Source: Owenia fusiformis (lineage: Eukaryota; Annelida; Polychaeta; Sabellida; Oweniidae). From it: DNA of 64,000 bases. A program made the position numbers and the translations under genes. A model generated the notes under the pieces. That model made no database searches. It saw nothing but the letters and a program-made list of their open reading frames with translations, and was not told the DNA's origin. Where the stretch lies: assembly GCA_903813345.2 (NCBI GenBank), contig CAIIXF020000011.1, positions 32,976,166 through 33,040,165 on the forward strand, given 5' to 3'. This document shows positions 47,601 through 57,778 of this stretch, piece after piece (position 1 is the stretch's first letter; each line of letters opens with the position of its first letter).

Positions 47601-49835
47601 AATAATTGAATCTGTGTACTTAACTTCAAGTTTTGAAATGTCAGAGCTCATAGTTTGATTAAACTTATCTTTTATGTTACTTTACAGATTGGTAAGGTGT
47701 ATCAAACTGTTGTTACATTATGACATCTGTCATACACTTTATTACTAGAGAAATTGTGTGTTTGTTTCCAGTTGTCTGAGATCAGTGATATCCCAGTTGA
47801 GGACATTGAGTTTGCCAAAGGACGTGGCACCTTTCCATGTGAAGTGTCAGTGCTAGAAATACAAACAGATCTAGACTGGAACCCTGATGTCAGCCAACTT
47901 AATGTGTGGCCGTTGTACATATGTGATGATGGCAATCTAGTCTACTACAGGTGAGTGAATGTCTGGCCATTGTACATATGCGATGACAGCAATCTAGTCT
48001 ACTACAGGTAAGTGAATGTCTGACCATTGTACATATGTGATGATGGCAATCTAGTCTACTACAGGTGAGTGAATGTCTGGCCATTGTACATATGTGATGA
48101 TGGCAATCTAGTCTACTACAGGTGAGTGAATGTCTGGCCATTGTACATATGTGATCATGGCAATCTAGTCTACTACAGGTGAATGAATGTCTGGCCATTG
48201 TACATATGTGATGATGGCAATCTAGTCTACTACAGGTGAGTGAATGTCTGGCCATTGTACATATGTGATGATGGCAATCTAGTCTACTACAGGTGAGTGA
48301 ATGTCTGGCCATTGTACATATGTGATGATGGCAATCTAGTCTACTACATGTGAGTGAATGTCTGGCCATTTTACATATGTGATGATGGCAATCTAGTCTA
48401 CTACAGGTGAGTGAATGTCTGGCCATTGTACATATGTGATGACGGCAATCTAGTCTACTACAGGTGAGTGAATGTCTGGCCATTGTACATATGTGATGAT
48501 GGCAATCTAGTCTACTACAGGTGAGTGAATGTCTGGCCATTGTACATATGTGATGATGGCAATCTAGTCTACTACATGTGAGTGAATGTCTGGCCATTGT
48601 ACATATGTGATGATGGCAATCTAGTCTACTACAGGTGAGTGAATGTCTGACCATTGTACAAATGTGATGATGGCAATCTAGTCTACTACAGGGGAGTGAA
48701 TATCTGGCCATTGTACATATGTGATGATGGCAATCTAGTCTACTACAGGTGAGTGAATGTCTGGCCATTGTACATATGTGATGATGGTAATCTAGTCTAC
48801 TACAGGTGAGTGAATGTCTGGCCATTGTGCATATGTGATGATGGCAATCTAGTCTACTACAGGTGAGTGAATATCTGGCCATTGTACATATGTGATGATG
48901 GCAATCTAGTCTACTACAGGTGAGTGAATGTCTGGCCATTGTACACATGTAATAATGATGGGAATCTAGCCTAGTCTACTATAGGGGAGTGAATGTCTAG
49001 TCCATGGATAAGCGTATAATGGTATTAATGCAAAAATGCTGTATTTTGAAATGCTGTTTTTGCACCTTATGCCCTGTATGGACTGGCAAGTGAAATGTTC
49101 AAAATGCAAGAAATATATTGATACTGCTTGAAATGAAAAGGAAACCAAAATTACATTTGTACTTTTTATTCAGAGACAAGAAGGAAGCAACGGCAGAATT
49201 AGATGAGGAGAAGAAGAAAGAAATACAACAAAAAGAAAATGCAAAGTGAGTTAGTTAGTTGACTGTCAATTTGTCTATTATTAAAAGAAACTCTATGAAC
49301 AGTGGTAAAATTTAATTTTCCTTTGAACACAACCTTTACTTTCTGTGGAATGTTATCTTCCTCGAGAAGTTTGCTGCTTGATGTAGTATGTCATTAAGGG
49401 TCATATATGCTGCTCTAATATATGGCTCTGTTGGAAGAAATTATATGTCAAAATGTGCCAAACACTTCTGTTTTATTTTAAATGATGAATTCAGAATCAA
49501 AACAGCTCAGTGACCTGCCAATCAATGCTTTAGGTACCCATACAAGCTCAATGACCTGCCAATCAATGCTTTAGGCACCCATACAAGCTCAATGACCTGC
49601 CAATCAATGCTTTAGGCACCCATACAAGCTCAATGACCTGCCAATCAATGCTTTAGGCACCCCTACAAGTTTTTTTCTCTGTTTCAACATTATTTTGATA
49701 CATCATATATATACACCTCATCATTCCAGGTTGTCAAAAGTTAGCCAAAGAATTGCTTACTCACCGAGAAAAGAAAGAGCTCTGAAAATCTACACAGATG
49801 ATACTCCCAACAGGACAAACGCTGATGTAGACTAA
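30816..49835 (+). CDS. USP47: Ubiquitin carboxyl-terminal hydrolase 47, 27 coding exons, lacks first exon
   Basis: Cytosolic cysteine protease (peptidase C19) that removes ubiquitin from substrates; vertebrate USP47 acts in base-excision repair and signalling. Exons: 30816-31019, 31358-31477, 31659-31887, 32338-32513, 32827-32893, 33211-33350, 33559-33744, 37653-37750, 37945-38156, 38442-38560, 38927-39006, 39292-39343, 39678-39754, 40079-40247, 40633-40737, 40995-41202, 41997-42112, 42328-42450, 42833-42962, 43252-43932, 44258-44433, 46317-46397, 46995-47110, 47331-47580, 47772-47950, 49174-49245, 49730-49835. All are GT-AG with exact phases; 4272 nt encode 1423 aa (human about 1375). Order: N-terminal ubiquitin-like segment, USP fold (Cys box, CxxC zinc ribbon, His box), then ubiquitin-like repeats. 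The zinc-ribbon cysteines straddle the junction of exons 33211 and 33559. Exon 43252-43932 is an acidic, Ser/Thr-rich linker with low conservation. The start codon exon is missing. Confidence 0.95.
32338..32513 (+). other. USP47: USP47 exon with catalytic cysteine (Cys box)
   Basis: Encodes [20 protein letters not shown]; the nucleophile is the TGC at 32370-32372, in the expected NQ[11 protein letters not shown] context. The block is intact, so the enzyme should be active. The preceding exon ends in phase 1 so that the first Gly codon is split. Confidence 0.93.
34148..34180 (-). repeat. Dispersed repeat fragment
   Basis: Inverse of the AACAGCAACGCCAAAGCGTAG-type word also found at 21043-21084 and 58481-58524 (plus) and 36689-36720 (minus). 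A short conserved core of a dispersed family. Confidence 0.55.
34447..35791 (-). CDS. Type II membrane protein, DUF1647/glycosyltransferase-like, nested in a USP47 intron
   Basis: Two exons: 35791-35222 (190 codons from ATG) and 34971-34447 (174 codons plus stop), joined GT-AG in phase 0, giving 364 aa. Residues 11-28 form a hydrophobic anchor ([18 protein letters not shown]), predicting a type II Golgi/ER protein with a lumenal catalytic part. Blocks [31 protein letters not shown] and [10 protein letters not shown] in exon 1, and [12 protein letters not shown] and [14 protein letters not shown] in exon 2, resemble the DUF1647 family of glycosyltransferase-like proteins; the family is recalled, not searched. 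Several N-x-S/T sites are present. It lies antisense inside USP47 intron 33745-37652. No frameshifts, so probably functional. Substrate unknown. Confidence 0.8.
36300..36660. repeat. Imperfect tandem repeats in USP47 intron
   Basis: Three diverged units of about 110 bp sharing TTTGATTCAAATTTTATATG, CTGATGCCTAG-GACAAAGG and AAGATGGCCA words. A fourth fragment is at about 37783-37860. Related units lie at 22985-23480 and 53440-53515. Probable remnant of an interspersed element. Confidence 0.65.
38290..38450 (+). repeat. Acceptor-and-exon-start motif repeated before exon 38442
   Basis: TAGATGAGGGCATTGA, which spans the true acceptor and first bases of exon 38442-38560, occurs in diverged form upstream at about 38325-38344, 38371-38386 and 38405-38421, with ATTGAATTGTTGCTTGTA-type spacers. 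Some upstream copies keep an AG before the motif. The bounds are approximate. Confidence 0.8.
38927..39343 (+). other. USP47: USP47 His-box exons
   Basis: Exon 38927-39006 encodes [15 protein letters not shown] with the general-base histidine at 38987-38989. Exon 39292-39343 supplies WYSFNDQHV, with the third catalytic residue (Asn/Asp). All catalytic residues are therefore present. The intron between them contains a member of the GTGGTGACAT family. Confidence 0.92.
41445..41940. mobile_element. Mariner-like MITE in USP47 intron, CGCGAA-rich
   Basis: Inverted termini CTGTACGCC(T/C)GGTATTATTCGC, each next to TA (41443-41444, 41941-41942), 496 bp. Both ends are studded with TTCGCGAA/GCGAAATT words, four to five per side, which could be transposase-binding sites. 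No transposase. Located between exons 40995-41202 and 41997-42112, its right end 55 bp before the acceptor. Confidence 0.82.
44607..46235. mobile_element. TIR-like element with internal 340-bp satellite, in USP47 intron
   Basis: Begins AGCTCACATGGTGAGCT with GTCCGTCTGTCTGTCC tract and ends ACCATGTGAGCCCAGTACC, so the ends are partly inverted. The interior is a tandem array marked by ACCTCTGTCGATAGGATTCC at 44700, 44852, 45199, 45537 and 45872 (spacings 152, 347, 338, 335). Each unit also has CTCGCGAAATTCACTTTT and ATTTCAGCCATTTTAGTTAA-like words. The GCTCA...GTCCGTCTGT start is known from lophotrochozoan interspersed repeats. The first unit is truncated. Confidence 0.75.
47904..48960 (+). repeat. 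57-bp minisatellite made from a USP47 exon end plus its 5' splice site
   Basis: About 18 units of 57 bp. The unit is the last part of exon 47772-47950 (GTACATATGTGATGATGGCA ... CTACTACAG) followed by the donor GTGAGTG and TGAATGTCTGGCCATT. The exon itself is unit 1 (47904-47950), so the array grew out of the exon. Almost every unit keeps a usable CAG|GTGAGT; exceptions include GTAAGT, GTGAAT, ATGTGAG and GGGGAG. In the exon frame the donor gives TGA, so reading through ends translation at once. The unit length is a multiple of three, which yields a long ORF on the minus strand (a His-rich 19-residue repeat); that is a by-product. Confidence 0.95.
49504..49667 (+). repeat. 41-bp tandem repeat, four units
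   Basis: Units of AGCTCAATGACCTGCCAATC AATGCTTTAGGCACC..., four copies with period 41 (49504, 49545, 49586, 49627), nearly identical, in the last USP47 intron. It lies 60 bp before the last acceptor. Confidence 0.93.
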
Positions 49836-51633
49836 GGGCTACATATAAGGCTAAGGAAATATATTCTTTTGGTTTGAAATGCAGCTAGGAGTCTCAATAA
49901 GTTCCTTATGATTGGGAACTATTTTGTAATAAACTATACCCATTTATCATTAAAGTTGGGGAGGAGATTGCAAGGAATATCTTCCTCTAAGATGCCAAAG
50001 ATTCATGATGATCTTATCAAAAGTAACAAGCTACCAGGATTCAAGTTCTCCAAATATTGTAGTGTCGCAGATCAATCAATTGATCTTTCTCATATTTATG
50101 GAGTTATTGAAAACAAGACAAATGACTTAAGAATCCATAACTTAAATGAGGTTGGAGGATGTGACCCAAGAATATATTTACTTAGCCTGAGATGTGAATT
50201 CAGCCAAAAAGTGCCACTATTTAAAATATGTAACTGGATAAAGTGTTGCTTCATTAATATTATTGTAGAGGAAAATAATTCAGGAAGCGTTTAAATTGTG
50301 AATTATTTTTCAATAACGTAGAAATAACCATATATCTTCTACCTTGACTGGAACGCTGTAAGTTTTGCCAACTAAGTAGATGTATAGTGTGTTCATTGAA
50401 AATCCTATTGATTTATTGATTTCAGCAGATTTTATCAGGCCTAATGAGAAGAGCAAAGCTTAAACAGAAAAATTGATGGAGTCACAAATTAGAATACATC
50501 TAATTTGCAAGTAGAGTATAATAAAGCAAAAACCAGACCTTCATTCTTTTTGGTCCAATAAATGCGTAACTTATTCAATGCACAAATACTATAAAATGCT
50601 TCTAAATAGTATATATGTATATTGGGTGTCTCAGTTTTTGGGGACAACCGATAAAGATTCTAATTTTGGGCATTCTTGGTTGTCATTTTCACTTAGTTTG
50701 GCATTTAACTGAACTAAGAATAATGTAATGACATTTTACAACCTGATGTCACGTGATGCGAGTCCCTGGACATTTTTCAATACTTCAAAGTATTTTTTCA
50801 ACACTTACATATTGTAGTAATACAGTAAAGGCAAGAGTATCAAGTTCATGTTTCGAAAATGAGTACATTTCAAAATTACCGCACAAAGCCCTACCTTAAC
50901 TTGAAGTTTGTGGACATAAATGTAATAAAAGATGCACAAAAGTTTACCCAAATCCTTGATAACCTATTTGAAATACCCAAATATAGGAGATATTGTGTCT
51001 AGCAGGTAAATTGTAATTCATTCAAATGCATGTAGAGTCGCAGCTTAGACTAAATGAATTACACCATGCATTTTAGCGTCCGATGCCATATGATATCAAA
51101 TGTATATTAAGATATAAAAATAAATGACTTGATAACATTGGCCTACAGTACAAAACAAACTAGTGCACAAAATATTCAAGATATTTGATTTGTACTGAAA
51201 GTCAAATGCTCCTGTCATGGAAAATGTGTTTTCTGTGTAAATATGCTAAAGCTTCTAGTTAGCTATTATGACTGAAAACATGTATTAATAATGCATGTTT
51301 ACATTCATTTGACAATGGCATGTAGAAAATTGTAGTCTGAAGCTCTGGCCAAAAAACATGTATAAATTATAAATTAGATATTACAATGTATTATTGTATT
51401 TTGACTGAAAAGTAATAAATATTTACATTTGAAACTATTGAAGAATATATTTGCTATTTCAATGATTTATTCATGAGAGGAATGGTCCTTGGTAACCCTC
51501 TATTTTATTCAAATGAAATGTTCCAAAGGCTTCAGTATAGTCCCTACATTGCATTACATTAATATTTCACCAAATAAAGTTACCTATCTGGTTGGTATAA
51601 AGACGCTTCAACCCAAAGATATTTCATTCCCTC
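49836..51633. other. USP47 3' UTR and intergenic sequence
   Basis: AT-rich, no recognised gene. A 128-codon ORF at 49908-50294 begins 72 nt after the USP47 stop; no family, composition like the surrounding AT-rich DNA, so treated as untranslated. Confidence 0.5.
50557..50562 (+). terminator. USP47: Candidate USP47 polyadenylation signal
   Basis: AATAAA 720 nt after the stop codon. Another AATAAA lies near 51415; either could be used. No transcript evidence. Confidence 0.35.
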
Positions 51634-51644
51634 GATGTTTCATC

Positions 51645-53283
51645 CTTAATGCCTAGGTCACATAGCCGCCGGGCGCCGGCCGATGAGTAGTCATCGGCCG
51701 ATTTATAAATCGACCGGGCGCCGGTGACTTTTCACCGATGTCTTGATCTAATCGTGAGTATGGTCACATTAGTACAGGCATCGTACGGCGCCCGCAATCA
51801 ATTGAATCTGAAAGACATCGCGCGGGTATCGCAAGGCTATCTGCCGATGGCCGTACGGCACCCGCCAGGACATCGGTCGATCTACAGGCCTCTAGATTTA
51901 TACTAAATTCTTGTATGACCCAGTTTGACTGTTCCACATGGCATGAATGCAAGATTTGAAAACGAAATACTTCGATAGACAGGACTTCCAGGATAATAAT
52001 GTTTTCATGCAATAAAAATCAGAAAAAGAAGATCCTCTAAATAGGTTCAATATTTAGAAGAAAAAAATGCTGACTTGGGGTCCCTATTCATAATTTTTCA
52101 AATTGTTTGATTGATATTTTTACTATCATGGATACTTCAATTAAAAGAAAACATATTGTTTTAATAAAAACACTGTATTTATGCCCAGAAAGTACTCATG
52201 GTGAAAGATATGACCGTCTAAAATCACTTGCCATACTGCACGTGGTCTTTTCATCAAAGTGCACCCTGACCTTAATTCATTTTTAGATCTTTCATATAAA
52301 CAAATATTATGTCTACCTGTCCATCCGATGTAGCAAAATTCCCTATTTCTGCATCTTTCTTTTTTCTGTTCTCGTTAATTTGTTTGGTCATAAAAATATG
52401 GCCTATCATAAAAAATGGCAATTTTTTCTTTTATTTCAAATGGAAAACCCTCTTCCCTAGACACATCTAAATCTTCATCATCCACCAGTTCACTAGCATT
52501 GTTATTGTCTTTTTCCACTTGTCTTCCCAAGGCCTTCCTAATATATGGTCCATTGGCCTTATCCCCTCTATCCTTAGCCTTTGGCATATTAACTGTAATT
52601 GAGACAGTAAACTTTCGTATTAAAATTGTGACCCTTGAAAATACTGAACTCACAAAAACATTCAGAAGATTTCTAAAATAAATGATTTGTAATGGTATAT
52701 GCATGAGTGAATATACGCATAAAATGTATCACTCTATTCAATTTGTATGACAGACATACACGATTAATGTCAATATAAGAACGACTAGATCAACCTACCC
52801 ACCCACCCAGCCATTCAAATGTGTGTCATTGTTTTACAGTAAGCCTAATCGTTCCATTTATGTTTTATGAAAAATCTCTGACATTGTGTAGTAATTATAA
52901 TTCCTTACCTCATTATTTCTAAAACCGTTATATCACTTTATAAGTAATCATTATTAAGATTTATCAACAAATCAGCACGCAAAATCCCAAGATGACCGTG
53001 CGATACCACCGGGCGCCGTAAGATAATCGTACGATGACCGGACGGGACACGGCCGGGTAGGTACCGATGACTTTGGTTGAGACAAAAATCGCCAAGACAT
53101 CGGCAACTTTTATCTCCGCGATAAAACTCTGCCGGCGCCCGTACGATGTCTAAAAATCGGCCGATGAGTGGCGATCATCGCCCGGCGCCCGTACGATGCC
53201 CGGGCTCGCCGGCCGATTTTGAACAAAATACTCATCGGCCGGGCGCCGTAGTGAAAATCGGAGCCTATGTGACCAAGGCATTA
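51645..53283. mobile_element. TIR DNA element with 11-bp target duplication and GC-rich subterminal repeats
   Basis: The ends are inverted: CTTAATGCCTAGGTCACATAG at left, the inverse of TGTGACCAAGGCATTAG at right. A perfect direct repeat GATGTTTCATC (51634-51644, 53284-53294) flanks it. Subterminal sequence on both sides is rich in GGGCGCCGG, CGTACGATG and CATCGGCCG motifs, unlike the AT-rich middle. An 11-bp duplication fits Mutator-like elements (9-11 bp), but no transposase core remains. Carries a broken MADF-type ORF, see next entry. Size 1639 bp. Confidence 0.82.
52340..52587 (-). pseudogene. Broken MADF-domain ORF inside the TIR element
   Basis: From the Met at 52587 a frame reads MPKAKDRGDKANG, an acidic stretch, then EIKEKIAIFYDRPYFYDQTN and a TAA at 52375-52377. 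Downstream of the stop the frame continues like the rest of a MADF domain (...IGWT), followed by a GTAGAC donor-like site. MADF domains occur as DNA-binding accessory proteins in several transposon families. A CAG acceptor-like site lies just upstream of the Met. One stop codon interrupts it, so inactive or part of a spliced gene. Similarity is by eye. Confidence 0.5.
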
Positions 53284-53294
53284 GATGTTTCATC

Positions 53295-53717
53295 GACGGA
53301 CTTTTGACCCCAAGGCATTTCCCCCAGATGCCTCTCCCCTGCATATACACGTAAAACAACGAATCAACAAACGGACTGATGAAGGACGAATGAATGAAAG
53401 AACAAAATCCATCAACTAGTATTTGAGTTCTCAAAAATTAGTTTTTTCCGAAAAATCGCGGCCATTTTGAATTGAGCGGCCATTTTGAAAATTCCTTCTC
53501 GAGCAGAGGTCCTACACGGGAAAGGCGTCAACAGGCATAATTTATTGTTCGTATATTACTTTTATCGTTCAAATAAAGGCAATAAATACGATTTACATAC
53601 TCCATAATAAACATTGGATCAATATGGTCTGTATTGATAAGTTACTGTACAATTACTCCTGTCATGGGGGTCGAAATACATCATTAAAGGTGTTCTAGTG
53701 GCCCCACTGAAAAAATA
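53295..53717. other. Intergenic
   Basis: No gene seen. Around 53440-53515 are GGCCATTTTGAA words of the family seen at 36300-36660. Confidence 0.5.
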
Positions 53718-53955
53718 TTCAAAATGTAATGTGTCGACAGCGGATATTTGGCAGATTTTGGGGTAAAAAACTCTGTTTTAAAAAAGAACGCGCAAGAACT
53801 GTGAAAGAAGTGAACTTGATTTGAAAACTTCATTAAAGCAGCTTTAAAATGATATATAATTTTAATTAGAATATTATCTTATATTCCGAAGAATTAGAGT
53901 TACATTCATGCGATACATTAAAAACACAAGTGCGCCAGCTATTTGCGACGTGTCA
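53718..53955. repeat. Dispersed repeat, copy B
   Basis: Second copy, same orientation, of 4558-4795; see that entry for the shared words. Confidence 0.8.
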
Positions 53956-54030
53956 TTTCATTCTATGCATGGCAACATCGCAAATCAGGCAGTTTGATTC
54001 ATCTGTCAGCGTCGTCATAAAATTCTTAAC

Positions 54031-54600
54031 CAACCGTCCGTTCGATCGTGCGTTCGTTCAACCGTCCGTCCGTTCGTGCATACATGCGTTAGTTCGATCG
54101 TGCTTTCTTTCGTCCGACTGTCCGTTCGTTCATGGGTGCGTCCGTCTGAACGTCCATTCGTCCGTTGGTCCGTGCGTTCGTTTGTTCGACCGTCCGTTCA
54201 TGCGTGCTTTCGTCCGGCCGTTTTTGCGCGCGTTCTTCTGGCAGTCCGTCCAAGCGTTCGTCTGATCGTTCGTGCGTGGGTACGTTCATTCGTACGTTTG
54301 TGGATTTATTTGTGCATGCGTTCGTTCGTGCGTGCGTTCCTGCATACGTTCGTGTGAGGGTTCGTTCGTTTTTTGTTCGTAAATACTTTTGCGTTCGTTC
54401 GTGTGCACGTACATTCGTGCGTTCGTTCGTGCCTGCGTTCATGCGTGCGTAGGTTCGTTCGTTTCTAATTTCTTTGCTTCTATCTTGCGTTCGTGCGTTG
54501 GTCCATTCGCCAATCCCTCCGTTTGTTCATTCATTGTTTTTTCTGCCGTCCTTCCATCCATCCGTCCGTTCTTTCCTTGTTCGTTTGCAGGTTTTCCACA
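54031..54600. repeat. Degenerate (TTCG)n array, CpG-rich
   Basis: 570 bp of GTTCGTTCGTGCGT-type sequence with a tetranucleotide rhythm and many CpG sites, far above the CpG content of the surrounding DNA. Arginine/valine/serine-rich ORFs appear in several frames for this reason and are not genes. Confidence 0.92.
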
Positions 54601-54635
54601 AAATATGTCTTTCCACTTGGAGAGTTAGTAAGTAT

Positions 54636-55140
54636 AATCAAGCAAGCAAGAAAGCAAGCAGACAAAAGAAGTAAATTGAACAAGCATGGAAGTAATTTAG
54701 CAAGCAAGCAAATAAGGAAGGAATGGAGGAAGTAATCGAGGAAGTGATAAAGGAAGTATAATAGTAGTAAGCAAGAAGGGCGGAGTGAAGGAAGGAATAG
54801 GTAAGGAAGAATCGAAGCAAGGAAGGAAGAATTGAAAAAAAATAAAGGAAGGAGGGAGGGAACGAAAAGGGTAGAACGAAGAGGAAGTAAGGTAGTAAGT
54901 AAGGGAAGAAGGTAGGAAGAAAGGAAGGAAGGGGGAGAGGGAGGAAAGAAGTAAGGAAGGAAGTTAAGAAAGAGGTAGAAAGGGAGAATGGGCGAAAGGA
55001 TTGGGTATGAACGAATGAAGGAAGTAGGAAGGAAGTGAGGAAAGAAATAAGCATACAAGGAAGTAAGCAAGGAATGAAGGTAAAAAGTGAATGAGTGCGG
55101 GAATGGGTGGGTGAGTTGGTGGGTGGGTGAGTGAGTATGT
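54636..55140. repeat. Purine-rich (GAAG)n array
   Basis: 505 bp of GGAAGGAAG/AAGCAAGC-type repeats, almost pure purine on the plus strand, adjoining the TTCG array. Read on the minus strand it gives Ser/Leu/Phe/Pro-rich ORFs of up to 230 codons, which are artefacts of composition. Confidence 0.92.
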
Positions 55141-55269
55141 AAGCTGGCAACGGGAGATTGAGACAAAAATAATATTATTGAATATTTTTCTGACTTAATC
55201 GTTTTAGGATGACCTAAATGCAAGCTTACGCGTGAATCTTGCTGAATATCGACTTTGTACTCATTACAG

Positions 55270-55880
55270 ACAGGGTGTCAAATAAGTCCCGCCCCCCCCC
55301 CCCCCCCCGCTACAGCTAAAACCTTAATAGATGATACCTAGTGTGATATACCATTGGAAAGATCATCCAAAAATATGTTAACTCACCTACTCTTGAAGTA
55401 TTTTGGATGAAATTTACCTATATTTTTATGATGTCCTTTATGGCTAACGTACCCTCCTTTAAGCAGCTTTTTGCGTCAAAATGACAAGGATATGACCTCA
55501 GAAATACGTCAAAAAGTTAATCTTTTTCGCATTCCACTTGGTACAAAAGGTTTTCATCACTTTCCTTGCACCTCTTACACATCTAACCCTATCCAGAATT
55601 TGGTTAAATTCATTGCCATATACATGTTTAATCAACTTTTGGTCCTTTGACCTTTCTTATATCTGATTCTTAAAATCCTGCCAAATGCGCCAAATTGCCA
55701 TGTTTCTAGGCCTGTGGTCTCCTCAATTGATACAATGTAAAGATTTGTGAGATTGATTGACATGTGTCAGATATATGCCAATCAACGTAACTTTGGAAGA
55801 CCTTTCCAATGGTATATCACACTTGGTACCAAATATCTTGGGTTTGGCTGTAGAGGGGGGGGGGCTTATTTGACACCCTG
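55270..55880. mobile_element. Mariner-like MITE
   Basis: Inverted ends CAGGGTGTCAAATAAGTCCC; right end followed by TA, left neighbour is GA (one mutated target base). Poly-C near the left end (C17 or so) and the matching poly-G near the right end. Inner arms share ATGGTATATCACA-TTGG. 611 bp, no transposase. Same terminal CAGGGTG as 2650-3704. Confidence 0.8.
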
Positions 55881-56325
55881 TATATCCACTTACTTTTCAA
55901 ACAGTTGTATTGATTGGACTTGATGCATAAAATCGACAACATTTATTCTTACATCATTTTAACATTTCGTCCGATCTAATACTCATCACATTTCTGAGAG
56001 ATTTTTTTGAGAGACACTTGCTCCTGTTTCAGCGGGACCTCCTCGTGTTTTCAGAGGGGCCTTCTCATATTTCCAGCGGGATCTTTGCTTAATTGCTCCT
56101 GCTAGAAGCTGTGCCTTGAGGGATATGATAAAATTGAAATATAAAATGTTCTATAAAGCTTTAGGATGTATCATATCCCTATCATTATTTCAACCACAGG
56201 ACAACGTCGTTCTTCACCCATAACGTATAGAAATGTAGCGATGAAGATTCAAGATTATACTTTTTCTCTTCAATTGTCAAATAAAGAACCACGGAACGGC
56301 CGATCGTGATACTTTCGTGTTAAAG
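55881..56325. other. Intergenic
   Basis: No gene or repeat recognised. Confidence 0.45.
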
Positions 56326-57133
56326 CCTCTTTACGTTTGAATTTTTATTTACTTAACCGGCGATGAAATAACTTATAATATTAATGGAAACGTAACTTGA
56401 CTTTATTTCAGATACCTCCAAATTTTCTCAATTTTTTCCCTCAATTACATTAGGTCGAAAATTGATGATAAATTTGATGATTTTTTGAAAATCGTCATCC
56501 CATGTAATCCAATGGAAAATGAAGGGTTCGGGGCAAATCAGAAATCAGGATATCTTTTCAGTAAAAGATTCAGCAAAAAATATTTTTATATAGAAAATTG
56601 AATTGTCTAACTTTTTTTAACACTAAGTGTTTAGTTTATTTGATGAATATTAAAGTTACAGCGCTTCAAAGTCATGTTTGAAAATAATTTTTCGTCTCCT
56701 GTGTTATTTCAATGGGAGAGGTTTTTTGAAAAACAATTTTGACTTTAAAGCCCTATAACTTTGTTGAACCTGAAGAAACATATCAATTTTTTGTTAAATA
56801 AAGTTAGCAAATTCAATTGCCTGCCTAGCTCGTATTTTTTGCAATGACTCGGATGGATGGATATTCTGTCATATGACTTGCGGCAAACCTACCATTTCCC
56901 ATTGGTTAACATGGGAATGTCGATTTTCAAAAATTCCTCAAATTCATCATCAATTTTCGACCTATTGTAATTGAGGAAAAAAATTGAGAAAATTTGGAGG
57001 TATTGGAATTACGTTTCCATCAATAGTATAAGTATTTTCATCGCAGGTTAAGTAAATAAAAATTCAAAGGTAAAGAGGCTTTAACACGTAGTTCAATGGG
57101 GAAAAAAGGTTGCCAAACTTATGGAGGGGAGTG
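56326..57133. mobile_element. Mariner-like MITE with long TIRs, copy 2 (one end missing)
   Basis: Inverted relative to copy 1 at 4986-5857. The right end is complete (GGAGGGGAGTG then TA). The left end starts inside the arm at CGTGTTAAAGCCTC and lacks the terminal 50 bp or so, so it is end-truncated and cannot be mobilised on its own. Confidence 0.82.
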
Positions 57134-57544
57134 TATCTCAAGGCCGCGCTTCTAACATGAGCTCATTGCTCGCGATGTCAGCGGGATCTTGCTCGCGATA
57201 TACAGAGCTTGGATAGTCACCAATGATACCGCACAACCCACAATACAACACCTATGATCATTACAGATAGTACTGCTAGAACCATTTCAAATAGTAAGAA
57301 AAGGAGTTGGTACTATCTGAGACTAATCTCAGGTACTATAGCCACCTCAGATAACATTTGATGGTCACATGGGCAATTAGAACTATATTGAACAACAACA
57401 TCAGTCATGCATATTAAGTGGGAAAATGCTATTTATTTACTTATAAGCATCCTTAAGACATTTGACTTCTTTGTTTTACAATTGTGTCCTTTGAATATAT
57501 TTTTGTTTAACCTTTGCAAGATATGTTCATGCCCGGGCCTTCAT
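57134..57544. other. Intergenic
   Basis: No gene seen; short, non-conserved ORFs only. Confidence 0.45.
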
Positions 57545-57778
57545 CACTGGCGGATCAGGAAGCTAACAAGTGTGGAGGGGGGGGGCAAATTTTGAGACAT
57601 GAAAAAATTGTGGGCCCCTATAACCCAAAATTGGGCCCATATTTTGAAAATCTAAGGCCCATATTTTGATAATCTTGCCTAAAAAGTCCTAATATGCTAA
57701 ATTGTGCCCAAAAAGCCCATTTTTGAGGCTCTACAAAACTTTTGGCCCCATGCCCCCCCCCCCCTGGATCCGCCAGTG
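57545..57778. mobile_element. 234-bp MITE with CACTGGCGGATC ends
   Basis: CACTGGCGGATC and its inverse GATCCGCCAGTG bound a body with GGGGGGGG, CCCCCCCC and several GGGCCCATA/TGGGCCC words. No unambiguous target duplication, so superfamily open. Confidence 0.8.

Noticed and set aside
47899-48948. 349-codon minus-strand ORF with a 19-residue His/Cys-rich repeat
   Set aside because: Explained by a 57-bp minisatellite whose length is a multiple of three; it covers intron and antisense exon, with no start context or family.
47951-48960. Regular repeats resembling a CRISPR array
   Set aside because: Units are contiguous with no variable spacers, and they derive from a host exon.
49908-50294. 128-codon ORF after the USP47 stop
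   Set aside because: No recognisable family and AT-rich composition like its surroundings; lies in the expected 3' UTR.
53930-54735. Several Arg/Val/Ser-rich ORFs on both strands
   Set aside because: They follow from the TTCG repeat, open in most frames at once.
54531-55223. 230- and 170-codon minus-strand ORFs
   Set aside because: Composition of the purine-rich tetranucleotide array; Ser/Leu/Phe/Pro-biased, no domain.
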